A stretch of DNA of 64,000 bases from Agrobacterium vitis (GTDB lineage Bacteria; Pseudomonadota; Alphaproteobacteria; Rhizobiales; Rhizobiaceae): contig NZ_CP146244.1 of NCBI RefSeq assembly GCF_037039395.1, forward strand, positions 248,001 through 312,000, in the 5' to 3' direction. A program made the position numbers and the translations under genes. Positions within the stretch are counted from its first letter, which is position 1. Every line of letters starts with the position of its first letter. Positions 18,380-27,850 of the stretch are shown here, in pieces. The notes under the pieces are model-generated. The model saw nothing but the letters and a program-made list of their open reading frames with translations. It did no database searches and was not told where the DNA came from.

Positions 18380-19588
18380 ATGCCGCCAGTTCTCTCCATC
18401 ATTGCCGCTAATCCGGGTATCCGGATTAGCGCGATTGCGATTTTCTTCTTCGGCCTGTCCGGTGCGACCACGGCTCCCTATATGTCGATCATTGGCATAC
18501 ACGAGTTGGGGTTGAGCAATGCGCATTACTCGCTGCTGATTTTCATCGCGTCCTGCGTCAATGTCGCCGCCAGCGTTGCCGTGGGGATCTTGGCCGACAG
18601 GCTTGGACATTTCCGCATGCCGATGGTCATGGTCAGCTTGTTTGGCGTGATCGGTTATGGGGTGGTGTTTCTTGAGCCGAACCAGATCATCTTCGTTGGC
18701 TCCGCGCTGCTATTGCTGCCGGTTTACAACGCCTTGAATTCGCTGATATTTGCCAATGTGCGGGCCGCATCCAAGGATATGCCGGTGCGTGAACTGATTG
18801 CGGTCAATTCCGGCGTGCGGGCGATTATATCGGCCTCCTGGGTCCTGGTGCCCGGTCTGGTGGGCTTCTTTCTGGCCGGTCAGAAAAGCATGCTGCCCGC
18901 CTTTCTGTTTGCCAGCCTCGGCGGACTTGCCTGTTTCATGCTGTTTCTGGTCTGGTTGCCGAAGGCGGAGGCAAGGGCCGAACCCTCGGCAAGCCTGGCG
19001 TTTTTTTCATCCCTGTCTAAAATCGCTTCGCCAGGATTATTGTTGCGGCTTGGCGCCATCGCGCTGATTACGGCCATGCTGCAAATGAACGGCGTCGTGC
19101 TGCCCCTTGTCATGACCGGGCCAGCGCATGGCACGACCGGCGATGTCGGTATTATCGTCGGTATCGTCGCCTTTCTGGAAATCATCTTCATTCTGTTCTG
19201 GGGCTGGGTGGAGCGCAAAACCTCCAGTGTCGCGACGCTTGTTGCCGGTTCGCTGATCTATTGCGTTTATTTGTTGTGCCTCGGTCTCGCCTCGCGGCCA
19301 GAACATGTCTATCTGCTCTCCGGCATTGCCGGTTTCGGCGCGGCGGCGATTATCAGCGTGCCGATTACCTATCTGCAAAACCTGATTGCCGATCGCGCGG
19401 GCCTTGGTAGTTCGCTCATTGCGGTGAATATCTTCTTGAGCGGTGGATTGAACTCGCTGCTCTTTGCATTCGGAACCGGTATCAGCGATTATTCCGGCAC
19501 AGCAATGCTCGGCGCCTTGGCCGGATTCTGCGGGATTTTGCTGTTGCTGATGCTGGAAAAGCCACGGTCCTTCAGGGGTGCTCAATGA
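18380..19588 (+). CDS. MFS transporter (sugar-efflux-like)
   Basis: A 402-residue membrane protein with about 12 hydrophobic segments and the loop 2-3 motif GILADRLGHFRMP typical of the major facilitator superfamily. It resembles the SetA/sugar-efflux branch in its length and its opening segment ISAIAIFFFGLSGATTAPYMS. It sits in the plus operon between the M81 gene and cutC. It could export a by-product or import a related sugar; direction cannot be inferred. Confidence 0.83.
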   Translation: MPPVLSIIAANPGIRISAIAIFFFGLSGATTAPYMSIIGIHELGLSNAHYSLLIFIASCVNVAASVAVGILADRLGHFRMPMVMVSLFGVIGYGVVFLEPNQIIFVGSALLLLPVYNALNSLIFANVRAASKDMPVRELIAVNSGVRAIISASWVLVPGLVGFFLAGQKSMLPAFLFASLGGLACFMLFLVWLPKAEARAEPSASLAFFSSLSKIASPGLLLRLGAIALITAMLQMNGVVLPLVMTGPAHGTTGDVGIIVGIVAFLEIIFILFWGWVERKTSSVATLVAGSLIYCVYLLCLGLASRPEHVYLLSGIAGFGAAAIISVPITYLQNLIADRAGLGSSLIAVNIFLSGGLNSLLFAFGTGISDYSGTAMLGALAGFCGILLLLMLEKPRSFRGAQ

Positions 19589-19612
19589 CCGGAATACAGA
19601 GAAGAGACCATC

Positions 19613-20368
19613 ATGGCAGAACGTGAACCAGAGAAGAACGACCGCGGTTTGCTGGAAGTCTGTGTGGATTCCGTTGCGGGGCTGGAGGCGGCGATTGCCG
19701 GTGGCGCGGACCGGATCGAGCTATGCGCCGCCCTTGACTGCGGGGGGCTGACGCCGACATCAGGCCTGATGCAGCGTGCCGCTCAGGCACCCATCCCGGT
19801 TTTTGCGATGATCCGGCCACGGGCAGGTGGTTTCGTGTTCTCACCTGATGAGGTCGCCGTCATGGCGGCGGATATCCACGCCGCACGGCAGGCAGGTTTG
19901 GCGGGTGTCGTACTTGGGGCGTCTCTGCCTGATGGACGACTGGACCTTGAGGTGCTTGGTAAGCTCACAGCGGTAGCGTCTGGCCTGGCTGTGACATTGC
20001 ACCGGGCTTTCGACCTCGTGCCAGACTTTGATGAAGCGCTGGAGCAGGCGGTTGCGCTCGGGTTTGGCCGAATTCTCACGTCCGGTGGCGCGCAATCCGT
20101 CGTCGACGGTTTCGACCGTTTGACATCGCTTTCAAAAGCGGCAGGTGGCCGGATCATCATCCTGCCCGGTGGTGGGCTGCGGCCTGATCGCATCGCGCCG
20201 TTCTGGCAGGCCGGCTTGCGGGAGTTTCACGCCTCTTGCAGCGTGCCAGCGACGGTCGATCCCGTTCTGGTCGATTTTGGTTTTGCCAGGGCGGGGCAGG
20301 CGCAGACCGATAGCGATTTGGTCCGCAGACTTGTTGAGGCAATCGACAACTGCCGCACTCTGCCCTGA
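19613..20368 (+). CDS. cutC: CutC-family protein
   Basis: A 251-residue TIM-barrel protein with the CutC hallmarks LEVCVDSVAGLEAAIAGGADRIELC and, later, VTLHRAFD and ILTSGGAQS. CutC was named for copper homeostasis, but that role is uncertain and the fold is that of a sugar- or metal-handling barrel. It is the last gene of the operon with the hexosaminidase and M81 genes, where a role in amino-sugar metabolism is as likely as one in copper handling. Confidence 0.88.
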   Translation: MAEREPEKNDRGLLEVCVDSVAGLEAAIAGGADRIELCAALDCGGLTPTSGLMQRAAQAPIPVFAMIRPRAGGFVFSPDEVAVMAADIHAARQAGLAGVVLGASLPDGRLDLEVLGKLTAVASGLAVTLHRAFDLVPDFDEALEQAVALGFGRILTSGGAQSVVDGFDRLTSLSKAAGGRIIILPGGGLRPDRIAPFWQAGLREFHASCSVPATVDPVLVDFGFARAGQAQTDSDLVRRLVEAIDNCRTLP

Positions 20369-20372
20369 TGGG

Positions 20373-20765
20373 TTATACGGTTTCCGGGTCCACCTGGCGC
20401 GGCGCGCCTTTTTCGTCCAGCGCCACCATGATGAAATGGGCATCGGTGACCTTTTGGCGCTCCTGCGTAAACTGCCTGCGGACCCAGCACTCGACATAGA
20501 TGGTCATGGAGGTGCGACCGACCTGGCTGATGGATGTGTAGATGCACACGGTATCACCGACCTTGACCGGCAGCTTGAAGCTGACTTCCTTTATCGCTGC
20601 TGTGACCGTGCGACCTTTCGCGCGCTCGGAAGAGCGGATGCCAGCGGCGGCGTCCATCTGCGCCAGAACCCAGCCACCGAATATATCCCCGGCGGGATTG
20701 GTATCGGCTGGCATGGCGAGTGTGCGTAAGGTCAATTCGCCCTGGGGTTCGTCAATCTCGGTCAT
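20373..20765 (-). CDS. Acyl-CoA thioesterase (YciA-type hotdog fold)
   Basis: A 130-residue single hotdog-domain thioesterase with PADTNPAGDIFGGWVLAQMD (catalytic aspartate region) and the arginine-rich VGRTSMTIYVECW segment. It hydrolyses acyl-CoA esters in the cytoplasm. The ATG at 20765 has GGAAG just upstream; the longer frame lacks family similarity. It converges on cutC with a 4-base gap and is unrelated to that operon. Confidence 0.88.
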   Translation of the reverse strand: MTEIDEPQGELTLRTLAMPADTNPAGDIFGGWVLAQMDAAAGIRSSERAKGRTVTAAIKEVSFKLPVKVGDTVCIYTSISQVGRTSMTIYVECWVRRQFTQERQKVTDAHFIMVALDEKGAPRQVDPETV

Positions 20766-20924
20766 TGTCTTCCAACTTTCGTTTTCAGGATAGTAGAAGC
20801 TGCGTCGTTGCCGCAATCCTCAATTCAATCGAGAGAAGAGATAGGCTCTAGACACTGAAAGGTCGAGAGCGCAGGCATGCGCCGGCGACACTGCGGCTTT
20901 GCCGAAAAGCTTTACCTTGCGATT

Positions 20925-21593
20925 TTACCGCTTTTTAGAAACCTCGATGGAGGCGATCAGCCGCTCGACATAGGCGGAAAACAGGACACCCATATCGGTA
21001 CTGTCGGGCAGCCGCAGCCAGAGCATTTGCAAACCATCCATCAGGCCGATAATTTCCGTTGCTATCCCTTGGGGATCTATGTCGGATTTGATCTCATGAT
21101 TCATAATGCCTTCTGCAAAAATGTTGGCCAGTTTGCGGCGCAGTTGCAGGCTACGTTTGTGAAACCAGGCCTGGGCCGGGTGTCCGGCAAGCAGGCTTTC
21201 AGCGTTGAGGATCGAAAACGCCCGCACCACTCCTTCCGACTGCATGTTTTGGTTGGTGACCTCAACCAATAGGCCGAGGAAATCGCGCCAATGCGGCGTT
21301 TTCTTGTTTAAGTCCGGCGCTGTCTCTTTGTCTCGCCGTTCCAGGATCGCCAGGAGAAGGTCCACTTTGGTCGGAAAATAATGCAGAAGACCAGGAAGTG
21401 AGAGGCCGACATCCTCAGCAATGTCTGCAATCGCGGCATTTTGAAAGCCATCCTTGGCAAAACGGTTGAGGGCAGCCTGCAGGATTTCTTCTCGCCGCGC
21501 AGCCCCTTTCACCGAATTCCGGCGGCGGCCTGCAACCGTATCGACGGGAGCGCGGCCTGCATCGGATATGTCCTGTCTTGGCATTTCTCTCAC
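20925..21593 (-). CDS. TetR-family transcriptional regulator
   Basis: A 222-residue protein. The N-terminal TetR helix-turn-helix (REEILQAALNRFAKDGF, then IAEDVGLSLPGLLHYFPTKVDLL, about residues 33-80) is followed by an all-helical ligand-binding domain. It is divergent from the GH3 glucosidase gene and could regulate it through the 220-base gap. The ligand is unknown. Confidence 0.9.
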   Translation of the reverse strand: MREMPRQDISDAGRAPVDTVAGRRRNSVKGAARREEILQAALNRFAKDGFQNAAIADIAEDVGLSLPGLLHYFPTKVDLLLAILERRDKETAPDLNKKTPHWRDFLGLLVEVTNQNMQSEGVVRAFSILNAESLLAGHPAQAWFHKRSLQLRRKLANIFAEGIMNHEIKSDIDPQGIATEIIGLMDGLQMLWLRLPDSTDMGVLFSAYVERLIASIEVSKKR

Positions 21594-21625
21594 TTTCAGG
21601 TTGCATGGCGTACCACCCTTAGAGC

Positions 21626-21666
21626 TTGTCTTTCAGAAAAGTGGAACTCAATTTTCTGAAAGACAA
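21626..21666. repeat. Rhizobial-type palindromic repeat (perfect 15-bp arms)
   Basis: TTGTCTTTCAGAAAA (21626-21640) and its exact reverse complement (21652-21666) are separated by 11 bases. The AGAGCTTGTC...GAAAAGTGGAA layout resembles the short palindromic repeats scattered through Rhizobium and Agrobacterium genomes. It lies in the gap between the divergent TetR and GH3 genes and may act as an mRNA hairpin or a protein-binding site. Confidence 0.65.
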
Positions 21667-21813
21667 ACGAAAACGTGAAAAACGACAGGATGGCGGCTCA
21701 TTCTGAACCTGAGCGCCTTTATAGCCATATCGAAAACCGGGTGAAGGCAGACAGGTTGTCTTGCGAGAAATAATAATACCGAGTAGTTGGTAGGTAAATA
21801 GGGAGGACATGCG

Positions 21814-24285
21814 ATGATCGACCGTCTGCTTGATGAGATGACCCTTGAGGAACAGGTTTCTTTGCTATCCGGTGCGGATTTCTGGACCACGGTGCCGGTG
21901 GAGCGGCTCGGTATTGCGAAGATCAAGGTAACCGACGGGCCAAATGGGGCGCGCGGCGGCGGGTCACTGGTTGGCGGCGTGAAGGCGACCTGCTATCCCG
22001 TTGCGATTGCGCTCGGTGCCACCTGGAACCCGGCACTTATCGAAGCCATGGGTGTTTCCCTGGCGGGACAGGTGAAAAGCAAGGGCGCGAGCGTCCTTCT
22101 TGCGCCAACCGTCAATATCCATCGGTCCGGTTTGAACGGGCGCAATTTCGAATGCTATTCCGAAGACCCCATGCTGACGGCTGCTTTGGCTGTTGCTTAT
22201 ATCAAAGGCGTGCAGAGCCAGGGTGTGGCGGCGACGATCAAGCATTTCGCAGGCAATGAATCCGAGATCGAACGGCAGACCATGTCTTCGGATATCGATG
22301 AACGCGCTTTGCGGGAAATCTATCTTCTACCCTTTGAACAGGCCGTGAAAAAGGCTGGTGTCATGGCGGTTATGTCCTCCTATAACCGGCTGAACGGTAC
22401 CTATACAAGTGAACATGCCTGGCTGTTGACGGATGTTCTGCGCGAGCAATGGGGCTTTGACGGTATTGTCATGTCCGATTGGTTCGGTTCGCATTCCACA
22501 TCCGAAACCATCAATGCCGGGCTTGATCTGGAAATGCCCGGCCCAACCCGTGACCGTGGTGAAAAGCTGGTGCAGGCGGTTCGCGACGGCACCGTCAGGC
22601 CGGAAACAGTACGCGAAGCGGCGGGGCGCATTCTCACTCTGCTGGAGCGGGTCGGGGCGTTTTCATCTGCGCCTGACCTGTCCGAACATGCCGAGGATTT
22701 GCCGGCTGACCGGGCGCTAATCCGCAAAATTGGCGCCGAAGGTGCGGTTCTTCTGAAGAATGACAACATCCTGCCGTTGGAAAAGGCATCCCTGAAGCGT
22801 GTCGCGGTTATCGGGCCGAATGCCGCTGTTGCCCGGGTGATGGGTGGCGGCAGTGCCCAGATCAATGCCCATTATACGATCAGCCCGCTTGAGGGCATTC
22901 GTGCGGCTTTGCAAGGCAGTGTCGACGTTCAGCACAGCGTAGCCTGCGGCAATAGCCGCTTGGTCAAGCTGTTTTCGCAACCGGTCACTGTTGAGTATTT
23001 CAAGGGCATCAATTGTCAGGCTACACCTGTGGCGACGGAAACCGTGCAGACGGGGGAATTTTTCTGGTTCGATCTGCCATCGCCGGATCTGTCTCTGGCT
23101 GATTTCTCGGTGCGTTTCACTAGTACCTTCACCCCGCAGGAGGATGGGCCGCATCTGCTGGGCATGACCAACTCGGGTCTTGCCAAGCTCTATGTCGATG
23201 AAGAACTTGTCATTGACGGCTATACCGGGTGGAAGCGCGGTGAGAATTTCTTTGGCACGGCCAATGATGAAATTCGGCACTCGGTGGAGATGAAGGCTGG
23301 CCGTAGCTACGCAATCAAAGTTGAATACCTGTCTCCACCGCCAGAGGAATACGGCATCCATATCACCGCGATCCGTTTCGGCATCGAGAAAATTCTCGGT
23401 GAAGACGCGATGGTGGAAGCAGTAGAATGTGCAAGAGGCGCGGATGTGGCGTTGCTCTTTGTTGGGCGCGAGGGGCAATGGGATACGGAAGGTCTCGATC
23501 TGCCTGATATGCGCCTGCCGGGCCGTCAGGAAGAATTGATCGAGCGCGTCAGCGCCGTCAATCCGAATTGCGTTGTTGTGCTGCAAACCGGTGGCCCCGT
23601 TGAAATGCCTTGGTTGGAAAAGGTCAAGGCGGTGCTTCAGGTCTGGTATCCAGGCCAGGAGCTTGGCAATGCTGTGGCCGATATGCTGTTTGGCGATCAG
23701 GAACCGGGCGGGCGTCTACCGCAGACGTTTCCAAAGCAGTTGTCGGATAATTCCGCCATCACAAATGACCCGTCGATCTATCCCGGCAAGGATGGCCATG
23801 TGCGTTATGAGGAGGGGGTATTTGTCGGTTACCGTCATCACGACAGCCGTAACATCGAGCCGCTCTTTCCCTTCGGGTTCGGGCTTGGCTACACCAGCTT
23901 TCATTGGGATGAGCCTAAGGCCTCCGCATCGGAAATGACCGTATCCGGCATAAAAGTCAGCGTAAAGGTCACCAATACCGGAAAACGGGCAGGGTCCGAA
24001 GTGGTGCAGGTTTATGTCGAGGCACCTGTCTCTGGTGTCGAGCGCCCATTGAAGGAGTTGCGGGCCTTTGCCAAAATCGCCCTGGGGCCAGGTGAAAGCG
24101 GTGAAGTGACGCTTGAAATCAGCCCGCGCGACCTGAGTTATTACGATGTCGATGCCGCGTCATTCCGGGCAGCTGCGGGACATTATCGGCTGCTGATTGG
24201 CGCCCATGCCCAGGACATCCGCAGCACGATCACGATTGCCAATCCGCAGGAATGGCTTGGCGCTGTCGGTGACAAGACGATCTGA
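21814..24285 (+). CDS. Glycoside hydrolase family 3 beta-glucosidase with PA14 domain
   Basis: An 823-residue GH3 enzyme. The N-terminal barrel carries KHFAGNESEIERQ and the nucleophile aspartate in GIVMSDWFGSHS. The second alpha/beta domain starts near residue 305 and is split by an inserted PA14-type carbohydrate-binding module (about residues 390-530). A fibronectin-III-like domain is at the C-terminus (about 700-800). Such PA14-GH3 proteins hydrolyse beta-linked glucosides. No signal peptide is evident. GGGAGGACATGCG precedes the ATG. It is divergent from the TetR gene. Confidence 0.92.
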   Translation: MIDRLLDEMTLEEQVSLLSGADFWTTVPVERLGIAKIKVTDGPNGARGGGSLVGGVKATCYPVAIALGATWNPALIEAMGVSLAGQVKSKGASVLLAPTVNIHRSGLNGRNFECYSEDPMLTAALAVAYIKGVQSQGVAATIKHFAGNESEIERQTMSSDIDERALREIYLLPFEQAVKKAGVMAVMSSYNRLNGTYTSEHAWLLTDVLREQWGFDGIVMSDWFGSHSTSETINAGLDLEMPGPTRDRGEKLVQAVRDGTVRPETVREAAGRILTLLERVGAFSSAPDLSEHAEDLPADRALIRKIGAEGAVLLKNDNILPLEKASLKRVAVIGPNAAVARVMGGGSAQINAHYTISPLEGIRAALQGSVDVQHSVACGNSRLVKLFSQPVTVEYFKGINCQATPVATETVQTGEFFWFDLPSPDLSLADFSVRFTSTFTPQEDGPHLLGMTNSGLAKLYVDEELVIDGYTGWKRGENFFGTANDEIRHSVEMKAGRSYAIKVEYLSPPPEEYGIHITAIRFGIEKILGEDAMVEAVECARGADVALLFVGREGQWDTEGLDLPDMRLPGRQEELIERVSAVNPNCVVVLQTGGPVEMPWLEKVKAVLQVWYPGQELGNAVADMLFGDQEPGGRLPQTFPKQLSDNSAITNDPSIYPGKDGHVRYEEGVFVGYRHHDSRNIEPLFPFGFGLGYTSFHWDEPKASASEMTVSGIKVSVKVTNTGKRAGSEVVQVYVEAPVSGVERPLKELRAFAKIALGPGESGEVTLEISPRDLSYYDVDAASFRAAAGHYRLLIGAHAQDIRSTITIANPQEWLGAVGDKTI

Positions 24286-24293
24286 TCGATGGC

Positions 24294-25616
24294 TTAAATC
24301 ATGAGGCGGGCCTCGAATCCATCCTGTCGCCCACTAGCGGGTGACAGGATGTCGAAGCGGGCATTCATCTGCTCTGCCAAACGCTCGATAATTGACAAGC
24401 CGAGGCCCGATCCGGGCGTGGTGGCATTGGCACGTTGGAAGCGTTTTCGAATGGCCACCAACTGCTCGGGTGGCAAAACCGGGGAGCCATTGACGACGCA
24501 GATCGTGCCGTCTTCGACAAGTGTCACCTCGACAGGCACGCCCTGTGTTCCATGCCGCACAGCATTTTCGATCATGTTGCGAATGACGATGGCAAAGGCG
24601 TCTTCGCTGATGGCGCGTGGAAGGGTCGCTGTTGGCGGATGTCGATAAACAATGGCATTTCCCGTCGCGCGCTGGAAATCCTCCACGACAAGATCGAGCA
24701 CCGGTACGAGATCGACAGCCTGCCCGGTCGAGCCAATGCCCGCTTCTGCCCGAGACAATTGCAATAGTTTTTCCGCCAGGCCCGCAAGCTTTTGCAGGGA
24801 GGTTTCCACCTGACTTGCCCGGGCGCGGGCTTCCGGCTCCCGCAATTGGGCCAGCATCATTTGCGTCTGCGCCAGGGCGCCAGCAATGGGGGTGCGCAAT
24901 TCGTGGGCGCTGTTGGCGGTAAATTCGCGCTCGGCATCCAAAGCGGCCCGCAATCGGGTGAGGAGAAGATTGACCGACCGCCCTATGGGCTGCAATTCTT
25001 TGGGCAGTGGGCTAAGGTCGATTTCCGCCAGATTGCCATGATCCTTTTCGCTGATTTCCTGCCGAAACTGTTCGACGGGACGCAGGGAACGGCGGATGAT
25101 CAGCCAGGCGGCCAAAACGCTGAGCGGAACCAGCGCAATCACCGGCAGCAGCATGCCAAGGCCAGCCGCAAGGGCAGAGATATGCCGATGGGTCATCGAG
25201 TCGGCCACTTGAACGATGATCGTGTCGCTGACCGCTGTTGTCGTATAAATCCGGTATGTGTCGTTTTGCCAGAAACCGGGTGTTAGCGGTGCGGGCAGGG
25301 GGGCTGCGGCCTCGGCGTGGGAATGCATCAGGACGCGACCGCTTGCATCTCTCACCTGATAGATCAGATATCCGTCGGAATCGGGATCGACGGTCGTGAG
25401 GATTTGCACGGGGCTCTTCAGCGGATCGCGCTGCATGATGTCATCGACGACCAATGGCAAAAGCCGGTCGCCGGTCTCCTGCAGGGCGCTGTCGAAAATC
25501 TCTCCGAATTCAGCCTGCATGACGATGGCGCCGCAGCTTGCCGCCACCAGCCAAAGCACGGTAATCGCGCCGGAAAGCCACAGGAGAAGTTTGCGGGTAA
25601 TGCTCGGCATGGTCAT
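24294..25616 (-). CDS. Two-component sensor histidine kinase
   Basis: A 440-residue membrane kinase with two transmembrane helices (about residues 10-32 and 150-175) flanking a periplasmic sensor region. A HAMP-like segment follows, then the phosphoacceptor histidine in NSAHELRTPIAG (near residue 240), the N-box NMIENAVRHG and the G-box GSGLGLSI. It overlaps the response-regulator gene by four bases. The pair resembles QseBC/TctDE-type systems. The signal is unknown. Confidence 0.93.
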   Translation of the reverse strand: MTMPSITRKLLLWLSGAITVLWLVAASCGAIVMQAEFGEIFDSALQETGDRLLPLVVDDIMQRDPLKSPVQILTTVDPDSDGYLIYQVRDASGRVLMHSHAEAAAPLPAPLTPGFWQNDTYRIYTTTAVSDTIIVQVADSMTHRHISALAAGLGMLLPVIALVPLSVLAAWLIIRRSLRPVEQFRQEISEKDHGNLAEIDLSPLPKELQPIGRSVNLLLTRLRAALDAEREFTANSAHELRTPIAGALAQTQMMLAQLREPEARARASQVETSLQKLAGLAEKLLQLSRAEAGIGSTGQAVDLVPVLDLVVEDFQRATGNAIVYRHPPTATLPRAISEDAFAIVIRNMIENAVRHGTQGVPVEVTLVEDGTICVVNGSPVLPPEQLVAIRKRFQRANATTPGSGLGLSIIERLAEQMNARFDILSPASGRQDGFEARLMI

Positions 25617-26275
25617 GCCGCTCCCGCAATGCTGTAGCCAACGCCGCGGACGGTTAGCAGGCGATCCTTGCCGATCTTTTTGCGCAACCGGCTGACATAG
25701 ACTTCCACCGTATTGCTTTCGATTTCAGATCCGAACGCATACAGGGCTTCCTCGATGCGGGATTTGGAGACCACGGCACCGGGCCGTGCCAAAAGCGCAT
25801 CAAGCACCGCCCATTCCCGGCTGGAGAGGCTAATGGCGTCGGCACCGTCGGCAATACGACGCTCGGCAGGATTGATTTCCAATGTGCCGATGCGAATGAT
25901 TGGATTTGGCTTTGCGGCGTAACGGCGCGCGACCGCTAATATGCGTGCCGTCAGCTCATCGAGATTGAATGGCTTGACCAGATAATCGTCAGCACCGGAG
26001 TTGAGGCCCTCGATCCGATCCGAAATCTGGTCATGGGCGGTGAGGATAATGATCGGGGTCACGTCGCCATGGTCGCGCAACCGTTTCAGAAAGTCGATGC
26101 CGTTGCCGTCAGGCAAGCGCAGGTCAAGCAGTATCAGGCCATAGGCAACGGTCCTGGTACAGGCCTCGGCGTCCAGTAGCCCCTTCATCCAGTCCACAGC
26201 ATGACCGGCCGCCCCGACATGATCGCGAATGGCCTGACCCAGAACAGCGTCATCTTCTACCAGCAATACCCGCAT
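25613..26275 (-). CDS. OmpR-family response regulator
   Basis: A 220-residue regulator. The receiver domain has the acidic pair in VEDD, the phosphorylated aspartate 51 in LILLDLRLPDG and the conserved lysine in VKPF. A C-terminal winged helix (about residues 125-218) follows. A GGAG ribosome-binding site precedes the ATG. Only about 46 bases separate the start from the left end of an IS5-family element, so the native promoter region of this operon has probably been displaced. Confidence 0.94.
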   Translation of the reverse strand: MRVLLVEDDAVLGQAIRDHVGAAGHAVDWMKGLLDAEACTRTVAYGLILLDLRLPDGNGIDFLKRLRDHGDVTPIIILTAHDQISDRIEGLNSGADDYLVKPFNLDELTARILAVARRYAAKPNPIIRIGTLEINPAERRIADGADAISLSSREWAVLDALLARPGAVVSKSRIEEALYAFGSEIESNTVEVYVSRLRKKIGKDRLLTVRGVGYSIAGAA

Positions 26276-26321
26276 GCATATCTCCGATCAGAACGGCTGG
26301 GGCGCAAGACGCCCGAAATAC

Positions 26322-27643
26322 AAAGCTGGACACCTCTAAAAACCTCCCCATTTTCCGCGTTTCATGATTCAATCCGGCCAGTGTGATTTTCTGGGAGCGG
26401 ATGATGCGTGGGCAACCGGGCTTTTGGGATTTGGATGATCGTTACGAACGGCTGAGTGCCGTCGGCGATCCGCTGGAGAAGCTCAACAGCATCATTCCAT
26501 GGGCGATATTTGAAAAACCTTTAGCGAAGGCGCTGAAGCGGTCCGACGGATCGAAGGGTGGACGTCCACCATTTCCGTCGGTTCTGATGTTTAAAATCCT
26601 GGTGCTGCAAGCGCTTTATAATCTCTCCGACGACCAAGCGGAGTTTGTTATCCAGGACCGGCTGTCGTTTATGCGTTTCCTTGGCCTTTCCCTTTCGCAG
26701 AAGGTGCCGGATGCCAAGACGATCTGGCTGTTCCGAGAGAGTTTGGTGCGTGCAGGTGCCATTGATAATCTGTTTGCCCGTTTCGACAAGCATCTCTCAC
26801 GTTCCGGATATCTGGCCAAAGGCGGGCAGATCGTTGACGCCACGATCATCCAGGCTCCCAAGCAACATAACAGCCAGGACGAGAAAGACGCGATCAAGGC
26901 CGGCGAAATCCCTGAGGACTGGAAGGATAAACCCGCCAGGCTGGCCCAGAAGGACCGCGACGCGCGATGGACAGTGAAGTATTCCAAGGCGAAACGGCCA
27001 ACGGAGACGCCGACGTCGACGACGACTGGCCAGCACGATATTGCCATTCCAATGTTTGGTTACAAAAACCATGCAGGCATCGACCGAGCCCATGGCTTTA
27101 TCCGGGGATGGACGGTGACGAGTGCGAGCGCCCATGACGGAGCCCAGCTTCGAAACGTAGTGACCAAAGACAATACCGCGTCGACGGTCTGGGCCGATAC
27201 GGCCTATCGCTCCAAGACCAACGAGGAATGGTTGCAGGACAATGGCCTAAAGTCCGACATCCATCAGAAGAAGCCAAAGGGCAAACCCATGCCGGAGGCG
27301 ATGTCGCGCGCCAACGGCCGTCGTTCGAAGGTCCGCTCCGCCATCGAACATGTCTTTGCGCGGCAGAAGGACAAGATGAAGCTCTTCGTGCGCACCATCG
27401 GAATCAGCCGAGCGAGGGTGAAGATCGGCATGGCCAATATCACCTACAACATGCTTCGCTATGTCTGGCTGACTGGAAAACCACGGACCGCATAACGCGC
27501 AGCTGGCCGGAAGGCCGAAATGCATGCCGCAGATGCGGCAATCATCACAAAAAATGGGCGATCATCCGCGCGAGTTCATCGCGGAAATACATCCACGGCA
27601 CCATCTTGCCAACTGCGACCGGTAAATCGAGGTGTCCAGCTTT
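26322..27643 (+). mobile_element. IS5-family insertion sequence (about 1.32 kb) with 15-bp perfect terminal inverted repeats
   Basis: The ends are AAAGCTGGACACCTC (26322-26336) and its exact reverse complement (27629-27643), enclosing one DDE transposase gene. The element sits between the response-regulator start and a PepSY-type gene that points the other way. I see no clear target-site duplication: the flanks read ATAC on the left and TGAC on the right. The insertion may be old, or its duplication very short. Confidence 0.85.
26401..27495 (+). CDS. IS5-family transposase
   Basis: A transposase of about 364 residues with an N-terminal DUF772-like domain (GGRPPFPSVLMFKILVLQALYNLSDDQAEF). The DDE catalytic core shows GGQIVDATIIQAPKQ (first Asp), VWADTAYRSK (second Asp) and RSAIEHVFARQ (Glu). 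The frame is uninterrupted, so the element may still be active. The ATG at 26401 or 26404 follows GGGAG; an in-frame GTG at 26383 is less likely. Confidence 0.93.
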   Translation: MMRGQPGFWDLDDRYERLSAVGDPLEKLNSIIPWAIFEKPLAKALKRSDGSKGGRPPFPSVLMFKILVLQALYNLSDDQAEFVIQDRLSFMRFLGLSLSQKVPDAKTIWLFRESLVRAGAIDNLFARFDKHLSRSGYLAKGGQIVDATIIQAPKQHNSQDEKDAIKAGEIPEDWKDKPARLAQKDRDARWTVKYSKAKRPTETPTSTTTGQHDIAIPMFGYKNHAGIDRAHGFIRGWTVTSASAHDGAQLRNVVTKDNTASTVWADTAYRSKTNEEWLQDNGLKSDIHQKKPKGKPMPEAMSRANGRRSKVRSAIEHVFARQKDKMKLFVRTIGISRARVKIGMANITYNMLRYVWLTGKPRTA

Positions 27644-27850
27644 TGACGTTCTTTATGACACCTAGCTTAAGCGGGTCGAAATTTCAGAAAAATCTTGGAA
27701 GGCAGCACACGGCGGATCTTTCAGCTTGGTGTCAGCGCAACTGCCGATAAAGGGCAATCGCGTCGATAAACGGTGTTTTCTACGTTCGTTGGCTGGATGC
27801 GGCGACGGCTCCCAGAAGCAGTCGATGGGTTGGTAGACAGGAGGTTCGAT

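Noticed and set aside
26310..27660. Target-site duplication of the IS5-family element
   Set aside because: The flanks do not share a convincing direct repeat of 2-9 bases.
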